NCBI GenBank assembly: GCA_021297895.1
Contig: JAJTHN010000054.1
Location: 1 to 33,950 of the forward strand
Source: Phycisphaeraceae bacterium
Lineage (GTDB): Bacteria; Planctomycetota; Phycisphaerae; Phycisphaerales; UBA1924
Length of the DNA: 33,950 nt
Reading direction: 5' to 3'
The position numbers and the translations under genes were made by a program. Shown in pieces: positions 24,380 through 33,819 of this stretch. How positions within the stretch are numbered: position 1 is the stretch's first letter; each line of letters starts with the position of its first letter. The notes under the pieces were generated by a model. It made no database searches and was not told the DNA's origin. It saw only the letters and a list, made by a program, of their open reading frames with translations.

Positions 24380-27300
24380 ATGGACAAGCCCGCTCGCGCC
24401 CTCCGGTCCATTCGCGCACCGCGCCTTGGTCTTCTGCTCGCCAGCGCCGGCTTTGCCGGCATCGTCGCAACGACCCACTGGTTCGCGATGCCGGCGATGG
24501 TGCAGGCGTCGGATGTCGCCGCACCGAGGCCTGGCGCCTCCTCGCCGACGCTGCGATGGGCGATCGATGAAACGACCGCGTTCGTAGGCCAGACACGCAT
24601 GGTGGCATTGGAGGTCGTGCGTCCCGCGATCGACGCAAGCCAGCCCGCGAGCGAGGGTGTCGGCACCGGGGCGCCTGCACGCGATCGCCCGTTTGTCGTT
24701 GCCTCTGCCGATCCGGACACGATCGCGGTCATTACGCCCCCGACACAGCTCATCACCGACGGCCGCCACGCGTTCGTCCGCATCGTCGCGCTCCGCCCCG
24801 GTTTGGCGGAACTCCGCGTCGCGTCGATCGATGGCGCCGCCGCGACCGATGCGACGGGCTCGCTTCCCACCTTGCGCGTGCGGACGCTGACGCCGGACGA
24901 CGACCCTGCCGGTTCGCTCTGGCTGGAGCAACGAACGCCCCGGATCACGTCGCCCCTGGCCGGCGCGACGGTGTGGGATGGGGTCAATGTCTGTGTCGAA
25001 TGGATGGACGACCCGGTCAACGCACTCACCGGCCAGCCCATCGAGCGTGAAGTCTGGCTGGAGGTCGATGGGCAGCGACTGGCCCCGAGTGCAGTCACAC
25101 CCGCAGATCGCGCGGGTCTGACTCGGCGCGCGTCGTTCACGATCGCTCCGGCTTCAGGAGCCGGTAGCCCGCCGGAGGGCGTTATCCGCACGCTGGTGCC
25201 GCGCGCTCGATGGGCGGATCACGCGGGTGTGTGGAGGGACGTGACCGGTGCGAGCGTGCGTCTCCGCGAGATCTCGTCGATCGTTACGGCCGATGACGCC
25301 GCGAATGCGTCGCCAGTCGCTCTCGCGCCCCGCGTGCCGCATGTTCGGGTGATCGAGGCCGAGTCGCTCGTCGATGCCGCGAGGCCGCGACGCTTCGGGC
25401 TGCGTCGTATTCCCGTCGAGCAGAACGCCGGAGCAAGCGGCGGAGCATTCACGAGCCATCCCAGCAATGATCCGCCACTCTCGATCACCTTTCGCGTTGC
25501 CGAGCCCTCGTGGTACCAGGTCATGGCCCTTGTCAGCGGCGACGAGGCGGGCCAGGCGCTGCCGACACTCGGCGTGATCATCGACGACGCCGACAACGCC
25601 GCGACCGCGGGCCGACTGACGCGCGCCGGCACGTTCGAACGCGTCGCGGTGGGCCTTCCCATTCGTCTGACCGAAGGATGGCGCACCGTCAGCATCCGCT
25701 TTGAGAACGACTTTGGCGGCGGAGGTCAGGACCGCAACGTCCGGCTCGATCGCGTCGAGCTCGTGCGGCTCGACGGACCGATCAGCATGCCATGGGAGGA
25801 GACCCGCGAGGTCGAGCCCGGCCCGGAAGATGGCATGATTCCCGCTGCAGCCCTCGCGCACTCCCTTCAACAACCCGATCCGCTCGGCCTGACCACGCGT
25901 CCGCTCCGCGTCGCGCTCGATCGGCCGATCGACGGCATGACCATCGTCCGCCCCACTTCTGTGAGCGTGCAGTTGCTCCCCGTGCCGCCCGCGAACACGG
26001 AGGTCATCGATCGTCCGGTTGTCACGCTCTCGATCAACGGTCGAGAGGTTTTCGCCTCGCCGATCGCCAACGCGCGTCTGCCGCTGATGCCCGAGTGGCT
26101 CGATAGCGGTCAGAACCTCGTGCAGGTCATCGCTCGGGATTCGTCGGGTCGAGAGGCCCGCAGCGCATCGCAACGCGTCTTGTTCCCCGGCGAGCAAGCC
26201 GGCCGCGATGACGCGCCTCAGCTGCTCTGGCCCGCGCCGGGCGAGCGGCTCTTCCGCGAGGCGGCGGCGATTGCTCGATACATCGGCACGACGCCCGCAC
26301 GGGAAGCCGAAGTCATCATCGAAGATCAGCCCACAGGGATCATCGTGCCGGTCCGCTGGACCGACGGCCTGGTCCACCTCCCGCTGCCGCTGCGCGATAT
26401 CCGATCCGGGAGCGTGCGCATCGCGTGCGAACTTCGGCTTGTCGATGGGCGATCGATCCGCACGCCGAGCGTTGTCGCGGAGGTTCTTCAGCGCCGTCCC
26501 GAGCGTCCGACTCGCTACGAGCAGGCCGTGCGGGTGCTCGATCGGATGGGCTTCGGCCCGTCGCCCCGCGACCTGACCTCGGTGCTGCTCACCAGCCCCG
26601 AGGCATGGCTCGAAGCGCAACTGACCGCTTCGGCGTCGGCGTCGCTGGCTCCCCTCGATGCCGCCGCCACTCGCTACCCCGGTCGTCGCAACTACAGCGA
26701 CATCGCCGCTCGCGTGCTTCAGCAGGCCGCGCAGAGCAGCGTTCCGGCACGCGAGCGGGCCACGCTCTTCGTACAGAACCACCTGAGCACCTGGGCGCGA
26801 AAGGTCGAACCGGACCGCAAGTGGATCGAGCACGTGACGTTCTCTCGCCTGGGAGCATCGGCGTTCCCCGATCTGCTCATGGCCAGCGCCACGAGCCCCG
26901 CGATGATCCGCTATCTGGATCAGCAGCGCTCGTTCGCCCGGTCGCTCAACGAGAACTACGCCCGCGAACTTCTCGAGCTTCACACGCTGGGCGTCGATGC
27001 GGGCTACACGCAGGATGATGTCACCGCTTTGGCCCGCGTGCTCACCGGCTGGAGCCTCAGCACCGAGGGCGAGCCGCATGCACGCGATGATCGCGATGTC
27101 CGCGCGTACGAACTGCGCTTCGAGCCGCGGCTCAACGACGGACGCGCCGAGCGGATCATGGGTGTGGATCTCCCGAGGGCCGAGACTCCGTCCGAGAAAC
27201 TCGAACGCATCATCGTGATGCTCGAGCTTCTCGCCGCGCACCCCACGACCGCCCGATTCGTCTGCACAAAGCTCGCCGCGACCTTCGGCCCGCCCGGCCT

Positions 27301-27943
27301 CGACACCGACCGCACGCTGCTCATCAACGCGATGACCCAACGCTGGCTGCAGACCAACGGCGACCTTCGCAGCGTGCTGGCAGTCCTTGCATCATCGGAT
27401 GAGCTGCTCATGTCCCCCGAGGCCGCGCCGCGCCTCTGCACGCCGACCGACTTCATCGTCCGCCTGCTCCGCGCGATCGACGCCGACGCCCCCGCGGCGG
27501 GCCCGGCACAGGGCTTCCTGTCACGCTCGCGCATGGGCGTGTTCGACAACCCGACACCGGACGGCTATCCGCCGCACGATTCGGCATGGGCCGACAGCAA
27601 CGCGATGCTCCAGCGATGGCGCATCGCCCGTGAGTTCGCCCCCGCACTCGCGGCGACGCTGCCCGAGTCGCTCCGCGTCGGCGAAGCATCAACCTCCACG
27701 GAACTCGACTCGGCGTGGCGACAGCGGGTCATCGATCTGCTGGCCATCCGCATCACCGGCCGCCTGCTGGGAGATCGCCGCAACGCCGCGGCCATGGCGC
27801 TGCACGAATCTCCCGACGCACCCGGCAGCCCGAGCGCGAACTCCGCCGGGGCACAGCCCGCCCAGTCACCCGGAACACGCGAGGAACTCGCCCGCGATCT
27901 GGCCGCGCTGGTCGCATCGCTCCCAGAGGCCAACACCCGCTGA
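24380..27943 (+). CDS. Giant secreted DUF1800 protein with carbohydrate-binding-like module
   Basis: This 1187-aa protein begins with a signal peptide (about 1-44, ending MVQA). Residues 50-310 contain beta-rich Ig-like segments. Residues 322-465 resemble a CBM6/35-type carbohydrate-binding module (IEAESLV, then RLDRVELVRL). Further beta domains follow to about 700. The DUF1800 domain spans about 706-1070 and shows RVLDRMGFGPSP, the central NENYARELLELHTLG and ALARVLTGWS. DUF1800 proteins are abundant in Planctomycetota and usually pair with a DUF1501 protein; their function is not established. None is adjacent here. The ATG at 24380 is used because the longer frame starts at TTG and lacks an N-terminal signal. 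No ribosome site is visible. It converges with hrpA, ending 35 bases from it. Confidence 0.88.
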   Translation: MDKPARALRSIRAPRLGLLLASAGFAGIVATTHWFAMPAMVQASDVAAPRPGASSPTLRWAIDETTAFVGQTRMVALEVVRPAIDASQPASEGVGTGAPARDRPFVVASADPDTIAVITPPTQLITDGRHAFVRIVALRPGLAELRVASIDGAAATDATGSLPTLRVRTLTPDDDPAGSLWLEQRTPRITSPLAGATVWDGVNVCVEWMDDPVNALTGQPIEREVWLEVDGQRLAPSAVTPADRAGLTRRASFTIAPASGAGSPPEGVIRTLVPRARWADHAGVWRDVTGASVRLREISSIVTADDAANASPVALAPRVPHVRVIEAESLVDAARPRRFGLRRIPVEQNAGASGGAFTSHPSNDPPLSITFRVAEPSWYQVMALVSGDEAGQALPTLGVIIDDADNAATAGRLTRAGTFERVAVGLPIRLTEGWRTVSIRFENDFGGGGQDRNVRLDRVELVRLDGPISMPWEETREVEPGPEDGMIPAAALAHSLQQPDPLGLTTRPLRVALDRPIDGMTIVRPTSVSVQLLPVPPANTEVIDRPVVTLSINGREVFASPIANARLPLMPEWLDSGQNLVQVIARDSSGREARSASQRVLFPGEQAGRDDAPQLLWPAPGERLFREAAAIARYIGTTPAREAEVIIEDQPTGIIVPVRWTDGLVHLPLPLRDIRSGSVRIACELRLVDGRSIRTPSVVAEVLQRRPERPTRYEQAVRVLDRMGFGPSPRDLTSVLLTSPEAWLEAQLTASASASLAPLDAAATRYPGRRNYSDIAARVLQQAAQSSVPARERATLFVQNHLSTWARKVEPDRKWIEHVTFSRLGASAFPDLLMASATSPAMIRYLDQQRSFARSLNENYARELLELHTLGVDAGYTQDDVTALARVLTGWSLSTEGEPHARDDRDVRAYELRFEPRLNDGRAERIMGVDLPRAETPSEKLERIIVMLELLAAHPTTARFVCTKLAATFGPPGLDTDRTLLINAMTQRWLQTNGDLRSVLAVLASSDELLMSPEAAPRLCTPTDFIVRLLRAIDADAPAAGPAQGFLSRSRMGVFDNPTPDGYPPHDSAWADSNAMLQRWRIAREFAPALAATLPESLRVGEASTSTELDSAWRQRVIDLLAIRITGRLLGDRRNAAAMALHESPDAPGSPSANSAGAQPAQSPGTREELARDLAALVASLPEANTR

Positions 27944-27978
27944 TTCGCGTGCATCGCTGCGCCCGCGTTGCCGTGTCA

Positions 27979-30900
27979 TCACGTTGCGAGGGCAACCTGC
28001 ACGCGGCCGAACTGCTCATCGAGCCGTTTGGCCGAGACCGTCGTCCTCGTGCCGAGTTCCTGAGCAAAGAGCGACACGCGATACTCCTCGAGCATCCACT
28101 TCATGGTCTCAAGTTCGCGCACGAGCGCCGGGGATCGCAGTTCCGGCGGCTGGCTGTCACGAGCAACAACGTACGCGAGCATGCGCGGCTCGAGCTCGCT
28201 CATCCATCGCTCATCCTTGCTCAGCGCGCCCGGCCCGCCGATGGCCAGCCGCCGCAGCCGCGCCTCCGCCGCCTTGAGGTAGCGGGGCAACTCGCCGACA
28301 AACGCCGAGTCGGTCGTGTACAGGAACCGCGGCGGCACAAGCGTGGCGACCTGCTCCCGCACATCCAGCACGGCCTGAGCGAATGCTGGGCGGTCAAGCG
28401 TGTGCATCAGCGACACAAGCGCGTTGCGGGTGCTGAGCGTCTGCGCAACGGTGCGGGCGATATCCACCGCGATCTGGTCGAGCAGTTCGCCATCGCCCTG
28501 ACGAACACCCCGCTCGATCGCTGCGCGAAACTGGGACTCGAATCGGATCACGGGCAAGTCTGGCAGAAACGCCCGCCGCGCGAGCGTGTACTCCATGTCC
28601 AGCCGCAGTTCCATCGAGTTGCCCAGCGGCGCGTACAGCAGCACAAGGCGATCGAAGTTCACGCTCGGATCGATGTACCGCACCGCGCGGTCGAGCTGCT
28701 CGTGCGCGACCTTCGCCGCGAGAAACACCAGCCCGCGCCGGTGCGACTCTTCCGCCGCCTCTAGCGACGGCAGCGGCCGCAGCGAAAGCGACGAGGCCGG
28801 GTTCGCCGGCGGCACGAGCCCGGGAAACGCGCGAATCGACATTCCGCGATGCTTGACCTCGGTGGCTTCGGGAAGATCGCCGAAGTCCCAGCGGTCCACG
28901 CGATCGCGATTGAACGGCCCCGCGGCGGTCTGCGAAAGCGCCCTCGCCATCCGCACCTTCAACTCATGCTTCAGCCGCCGCAGGTCGCGCCCGGCCGCCA
29001 TCTCTTCGCCGCGCTCATCGATGATCTCGTACCTCATCGAGAGGTGCGCCGGGAGCGTCGCAACCGCAAAGCTCGCCGGCGACAACTCCACGCCCGCGTC
29101 CGAGCCGATGAGTTGCTCGAGCACCTCCGCGAGCGCCTCGGGCAGAGCCAGCACACGCCCCTGTGCCGCGGCCTCGGCCCGCAGCGCGAGCAGTCTGGGA
29201 ACCGCTCGCTTGACGAACGCGCCGATGGGCAGGAAGTTCGTCCGCACCGCCTTGTCCATCGACTTGATCAAGCCCTCGACCTTCTCCGCGAGCATCCCCG
29301 GCACGAGCCACGTGCCAATCCGCTCATCAAGATCCGCCAGCGCGTGCAGCGGCACCGTCGCCGTGATGCCGTCGCTCTCGCTCGTCGGCTCGAAGCGATA
29401 CCGCAGTTCGAGCGTCCCGATCGGCGTCACCAGTTCATCGGGAAACTCGCCATCGCTCGGCGGCTCCAGCCCGTCGGGCATCGCATCCGCCGGGCTCATG
29501 CACAGCACATCCGGTGCGGACCGCTCCGCCTCCAGCCGCCAACGCTCGAACATCTCCCCGCTGTACGCATCGGCCGGAAGCCGCCGATCAAAGAACGCGC
29601 ACAGTTTCGTCTCGTCCGCGACCAGATCGCTCCGCCGCAGCTTGGCCTCGAGCAGTCGCAGCCGCGCCATCAGTCCGCGGTTGTGCCCCTCGAAACGCCC
29701 GCGGCTGTGAAACGCCCCGCGCACCAGGCCCTCACGAATGAACACCTCGCGCGCGATCGCCGGCTGCCTCGGGCCCAGATGCACCCGCCGCTTGACGACG
29801 ATCGGCACGCCCCACAGCGTCGCCGATGCCGCGCTCATCACCCGCGCCTGCCGCTCGTCGTACATCGGCTCGCCGAAGCTCCACTTGAGCACATGCCCGG
29901 CCAACTGCTCGACCCACTCGGGCCTGATCCGCGCGTTCGTTCTCGCATAAAGCTTGCTCGTGCGCACCAGTTCCGCACTGACTACGTACCGCGGCGGAGC
30001 CTTGAACAACGCCGAACCAGGAAACACCGCGAACTTGCTCCCACGGGTGCCCTGAAACTCGCGGTTCTCGACCTGCATCCCGATGTTGCTCAGCAGCCCG
30101 CTCAGCACCGCGATGTGCACCTGCTCCTCGTGCGCCGTCATGGTCTGGTCGGCTTTGGGCTTGCCCCCGTCCTTGCCCTGCAGCCACACCGGCGCGGCAA
30201 ATCGCGGGTCATTCGGGTCGGGCTTGCTCACCGGCGCGTGCGTGCCGCGCTTGGGCTGCGGGCTGCCGCTGCGCTGGCCGCGGCCATCTCCCCGCCCCTC
30301 CTCGCGGCGTCGTGGCAACTCCTCAACCAGTTCCCGCAGCTGCGTGTGCACCTCCTGCCACTCGCGGCAGCGCACATACGACACAAACCGCGCCATGCAG
30401 TACTTCCGCAGCCGACCGGACCCCATCGCCTTGGCCGCGGCGACGAACCACGCCCAAAGCTTCACATACCCCAGAAAGTCCGACCGTTCATCGCGAAACG
30501 GCTCGTGCGCCGCGTCGGCCAGCGTCTGCTTGTCCATCGGCCGCTCGCGCGGGTCCTGCACGCTCAACGCCGCCGCGATGATCAGCACATCGTCGAGCAA
30601 CTGCCGATTGCCCGCCCGCTCGCTGTGCTCCCGCGCCCACAGAATAATCCGCGCCACCCGCGGATCGATCGGCAGACGCGCCATGTCCCGCCCCAGCGGC
30701 GTGAGCACGAACGATGTCCCCGATGCGTCGGCCTTGTTCGCCTCTCGCACCGCACCGAGTTCGATCAGCGTGTCGTAGCCATCCTGGATCAGCCGATCAT
30801 CCGGCCGCTCCACGAACGGAAACGCACGCGGATCCCCGAGCCGCAATGCCGCCATCTGGAGGATCACCGAAGCGAGATTCGTCCGCAGAATCTCCGGCTC

Positions 30901-32283
30901 GGTGAAGGCCGGCCGCTGCGCGAAGTCCTCCTCACTCCAGAGCCTGATGCACACACCGGGCCCGAGTCGTCCGCATCGCCCCTTGCGCTGATCCGCGCTT
31001 GCGCGCGAAATCGGCTCGATCGGCAGCCGCTGGACCTTTGTCCGCGCGCTGTACCGGCTGATCCGCGCCAGACCCGTATCGACGACGTACCGGATCCCCG
31101 GCACCGTGACGCTCGTTTCGGCAACATTCGTCGCCAGCACGATCCGGCGTCCATTGTGGGGCGCGAAGATCCGCTGCTGCTCCGCCACGCTCAGCCGCGC
31201 GTAGAGCGGCACGACCTCGATTCCATGTCGCTCGTCATACCCGCTTTCGGCCAGCAGTTCGGCCGTCTCGCGAATCTCGCGCTCTCCCGGCAGGAATACG
31301 AGAATGTCCCCCGGCTTCTCCCCGCCGAGCCCGCCGTGATCCATGCCGCAGAGCTCGCCCACCGCCGTCACGACGCGGTGCTCCATCGCGTCTTCGCGCT
31401 CGTCCTCATCGTGCGATGCGAAGGGCCGGTAGAGCACCTCCACCGGATACACGCGCCCGGAAACCATCACGATCGGGCACTTCTCCGGCCCGCCGAAGTG
31501 TGCGCTGAGACGCTCCGGGTCGATCGTCGCGCTGGTGATGATCACCTTCAGGTCGGGCCTTCTCGGCAGCAATTGACGCAGATAGCCGAGCAGAAAGTCG
31601 ATATTCAGCGAGCGTTCGTGCGCCTCATCGATGATGATCGCTTCGTACTGCTCCAGAGACTCATCGCCCTGCGTCTCGGCAAGGAGCATGCCGTCGGTCA
31701 TCAACTTCAGCATCGTCTCCGGGCCGGTCTCGTCGTTGAATCGAACCTTGACACCCACCAGCCCGCCGCGGCCCGCGCGCGTGCCAAGTTCCTCAGCGAC
31801 CCGCGCCGCCACGCCGCGGGCGGCGATGCGTCGCGGCTGCGTGTGGGCGATCATGCCTCGACGCCCCAGGCCCATTTCCAGCAGCAGCTTCGGCAACTGC
31901 GTGCTCTTTCCCGAGCCCGTGTCGCCGCAGATGACGCAGACCTGCGCCCGCTCGATCGCCTCGCGAATCTCCTGCCGCTTCTGGCTGATCGGCAGTTCCG
32001 CCGGATACTCGATCCGCGTCGGAGCCGTCGCCTCACGCCGCGCCATCCGCTCCGTCGCCCCGCGAAGATCCGCCAGAATCCGTGTCGCGCCCGCGGCCCA
32101 CCGCGCGGGATCCTCCCCGGCGTTCAGCCGTCCGAGCACGCTGCTCAGCCGCTGGCCGATCTGCCTCGCATCGATGATCGAGCAGCGGCGCAGCGCATCG
32201 CCATCCACCGCCGCCCGCAGCGCAGGAAGAACCTCACCGGCCGGCAGCACACCCTCCATCGCGCGCGCCGATCGATCGCTCAC
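27979..32283 (-). CDS. hrpA: ATP-dependent RNA helicase HrpA
   Basis: This 1434-aa protein is a DEAH-box helicase with the long architecture of HrpA (about 1300 aa in E. coli). After a helical N-terminus come motif I GDTGSGKST (120-128), motif II DEAH (219-222) and motif III SAT (251-253). Motif VI follows within QRKGRCGRLGPG, with G in place of the usual A. The helicase-associated and OB-like domains and the HrpA C-terminal domain (DUF3418 type) follow. A Gly/Arg/Lys-rich insert lies near the middle. HrpA unwinds RNA and rescues stalled ribosomes in E. coli. I place the start at GTG 32283 because it shares GTGA with the stop of the upstream gene, implying coupled translation. A longer frame to 32376 would overlap that gene by nearly 100 bases. 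Confidence 0.95.
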   Translation of the reverse strand: MSDRSARAMEGVLPAGEVLPALRAAVDGDALRRCSIIDARQIGQRLSSVLGRLNAGEDPARWAAGATRILADLRGATERMARREATAPTRIEYPAELPISQKRQEIREAIERAQVCVICGDTGSGKSTQLPKLLLEMGLGRRGMIAHTQPRRIAARGVAARVAEELGTRAGRGGLVGVKVRFNDETGPETMLKLMTDGMLLAETQGDESLEQYEAIIIDEAHERSLNIDFLLGYLRQLLPRRPDLKVIITSATIDPERLSAHFGGPEKCPIVMVSGRVYPVEVLYRPFASHDEDEREDAMEHRVVTAVGELCGMDHGGLGGEKPGDILVFLPGEREIRETAELLAESGYDERHGIEVVPLYARLSVAEQQRIFAPHNGRRIVLATNVAETSVTVPGIRYVVDTGLARISRYSARTKVQRLPIEPISRASADQRKGRCGRLGPGVCIRLWSEEDFAQRPAFTEPEILRTNLASVILQMAALRLGDPRAFPFVERPDDRLIQDGYDTLIELGAVREANKADASGTSFVLTPLGRDMARLPIDPRVARIILWAREHSERAGNRQLLDDVLIIAAALSVQDPRERPMDKQTLADAAHEPFRDERSDFLGYVKLWAWFVAAAKAMGSGRLRKYCMARFVSYVRCREWQEVHTQLRELVEELPRRREEGRGDGRGQRSGSPQPKRGTHAPVSKPDPNDPRFAAPVWLQGKDGGKPKADQTMTAHEEQVHIAVLSGLLSNIGMQVENREFQGTRGSKFAVFPGSALFKAPPRYVVSAELVRTSKLYARTNARIRPEWVEQLAGHVLKWSFGEPMYDERQARVMSAASATLWGVPIVVKRRVHLGPRQPAIAREVFIREGLVRGAFHSRGRFEGHNRGLMARLRLLEAKLRRSDLVADETKLCAFFDRRLPADAYSGEMFERWRLEAERSAPDVLCMSPADAMPDGLEPPSDGEFPDELVTPIGTLELRYRFEPTSESDGITATVPLHALADLDERIGTWLVPGMLAEKVEGLIKSMDKAVRTNFLPIGAFVKRAVPRLLALRAEAAAQGRVLALPEALAEVLEQLIGSDAGVELSPASFAVATLPAHLSMRYEIIDERGEEMAAGRDLRRLKHELKVRMARALSQTAAGPFNRDRVDRWDFGDLPEATEVKHRGMSIRAFPGLVPPANPASSLSLRPLPSLEAAEESHRRGLVFLAAKVAHEQLDRAVRYIDPSVNFDRLVLLYAPLGNSMELRLDMEYTLARRAFLPDLPVIRFESQFRAAIERGVRQGDGELLDQIAVDIARTVAQTLSTRNALVSLMHTLDRPAFAQAVLDVREQVATLVPPRFLYTTDSAFVGELPRYLKAAEARLRRLAIGGPGALSKDERWMSELEPRMLAYVVARDSQPPELRSPALVRELETMKWMLEEYRVSLFAQELGTRTTVSAKRLDEQFGRVQVALAT

Positions 32284-32891
32284 AACGCCCCGCCCCGCTT
32301 CTGCGCTCGCCTGGCCGCGCGGTTCGGCGGCGGCTCCGGCGGCGCGGGCGGAGCCTGCGTCATCGAGAACGCCCATACCCGCTCGCCGTTGGTCTCCACG
32401 CGAATCTCAACGCCCTCCCACGTCTTGACCAGACCGCCCGACCCCGCCTGCCCGTCCTCCGGCTCCAGCGTTCCGATCACACGAACAATGCCGAACTCCT
32501 GCTCCACCGCCCGCACCACACCCGACGCCACGCGCACCACACGCCCCCCACCGCCGCCGGTCACCGGTCCCTCGTACGTCAGGTACTGCCGCCGATGGTC
32601 CGGCGTCCGCCGAGCCTCGAACTCCACCGGGGCGGGCTCCTCACCCTTGGCCATCTTCGGGCTCACCACCGGCGCGAGCAAGTCCAGCCTCTCAAGCACC
32701 CGGAAACTCACCAGGCACCGATCATCCGGCGTCGGCGGCGCGGGGATCCGCTGCGGGCCTTCGATCAACCAGTCGTAGTGAAACGCCCCGCCATCGCCCG
32801 GCAACTCGTGCCGCAGCAGGACCATGCGCATGCTCCGCGCCGTCGCATCGGGGGCGGGGTCGCCGGAAGTTTGGCCGTTGGCAGCGTTCAT
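32280..32891 (-). CDS. Hypothetical protein upstream of hrpA
   Basis: This 203-aa protein matches no family I recognise. It has a beta-rich middle (MRMVLLRHELPGDG, then HYDWLIEGP and RRQYLTYEGPV) and a Gly-rich turn (GGGGG). Its C-terminus is Pro- and Arg-rich (PAPPEPPPNRAARRAQKRG). The pattern HYDWLIEGP...LTYEGPVTGGRG-like recalls small proteins that planctomycete genomes carry as single copies, but I cannot name one. No signal peptide is present. The ATG at 32891 was preferred to TTG at 32936; ATG at 32831 is also possible. It is translationally coupled to hrpA by a GTGA overlap. Confidence 0.75.
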   Translation of the reverse strand: MNAANGQTSGDPAPDATARSMRMVLLRHELPGDGGAFHYDWLIEGPQRIPAPPTPDDRCLVSFRVLERLDLLAPVVSPKMAKGEEPAPVEFEARRTPDHRRQYLTYEGPVTGGGGGRVVRVASGVVRAVEQEFGIVRVIGTLEPEDGQAGSGGLVKTWEGVEIRVETNGERVWAFSMTQAPPAPPEPPPNRAARRAQKRGGAL

Positions 32892-33006
32892 GTCTGACGC
32901 TAGGGCCCGGTTCGGCGTCCATCCAGCGGCCGCCAACCCCGCTCCTCAGGCTCACGGCCCCGCTCCGCTCCAGCCGGGACACGCCGATGGCCGACAACTC
33001 CATACC

Positions 33007-33771
33007 ATGACCACCATGATCACCACGAACACGCACGGATCGCGTTCCCCAATCCTCGCACGCCGCATCGGCCTTGCGCTCGCCATCGCTCTGGCCGCGG
33101 GAATGCTCCCCGGTTGCCAGAGCCCGCTGCCGTTCAAGGACCGCGGCGATGCTGCCATGCAGGGTGCGCGATACGACGACGCCGTCGCCAACTACGCCGA
33201 GTTCCTCCGCATCCGCCCGGGCGATGCCGAGGTCCGCGCCGCCTATGGCCGGGCGCTGGCCCGCGCCACACCGCCGCGATTCCCCGAAGCGGCCGAGAGC
33301 CTCCGCGTCGCGATCATGCAGCAGCCCAACAACCCGACCTTCCGCGATGACTGGGCAGAGGTCATGCTCGCGGCGGGCCGCCGAGACGAGCTCTTCCGCG
33401 TGCTCAACTCCGACGCTCAGGAGCAAGGCGGCATCGGCGAGGCCGGATGGCGCGCCTATCAGCGCCTGGGCGTCTTCAGCCTCCGCGCAGGCGACGCCGA
33501 CACCGCCCGACAGGCGCTCCTCACCGCCGCCAGAATCAGCAAGGGCCGGGCCATCGAGCCGCAGATCGCCCTCAGCGACTTCTACCGCACCGTCGGCGAC
33601 GACGCCGCGGCATCGCAGCGCCTGCGCATGGCGTACTTCCTTGACCCGCGCAACACGGACGTCCGCAGCCGAATGGTCCGGTACAACGAAGTCCCCGGGC
33701 CGACGTACGCCCTGGTCCCCAAAGAACAGGCCGAGGCCGCGGGCACCCTGCCGGAACCGGGCGAGCAGTAA
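33007..33771 (+). CDS. TPR-containing lipoprotein
   Basis: This 254-aa protein has a signal sequence whose hydrophobic core (LALAIALAAGM) ends in the lipobox LPGC, making Cys37 the lipid site. Residues 45-230 form about four or five tetratricopeptide-like helical pairs, for example GDAAMQGARYDDAVANYAEF, then EAAESLRVAIMQQPN, and RLGVFSLRAGDADTARQALL. TPRs mediate protein contacts, so it may be a scaffold in envelope assembly; comparable lipoproteins serve pilus or secretion systems (inference). The C-terminal 25 residues are less ordered. ATG at 33007 and 33016 are both possible; no clear ribosome site is seen. It is divergent from the hrpA pair. Confidence 0.85.
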   Translation: MTTMITTNTHGSRSPILARRIGLALAIALAAGMLPGCQSPLPFKDRGDAAMQGARYDDAVANYAEFLRIRPGDAEVRAAYGRALARATPPRFPEAAESLRVAIMQQPNNPTFRDDWAEVMLAAGRRDELFRVLNSDAQEQGGIGEAGWRAYQRLGVFSLRAGDADTARQALLTAARISKGRAIEPQIALSDFYRTVGDDAAASQRLRMAYFLDPRNTDVRSRMVRYNEVPGPTYALVPKEQAEAAGTLPEPGEQ

Positions 33772-33819
33772 CGAATGTGCTGAGTGCTGCAAGCACCCGT
33801 ACGCAGGATCTGATACGGA

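Noticed and set aside
22925-24931. 668-codon minus-strand frame opposite the prpD-like gene
   Set aside because: It spans two real plus-strand genes and has no domain.
28849-32778. 1309-codon plus-strand frame opposite hrpA
   Set aside because: It is an antisense shadow of a clear HrpA gene in high-GC DNA; its Arg/Pro/His-rich sequence has no domain.
33772-33819. Terminal inverted repeat of the transposon
   Set aside because: Only one end is in the window and no repeat can be compared.
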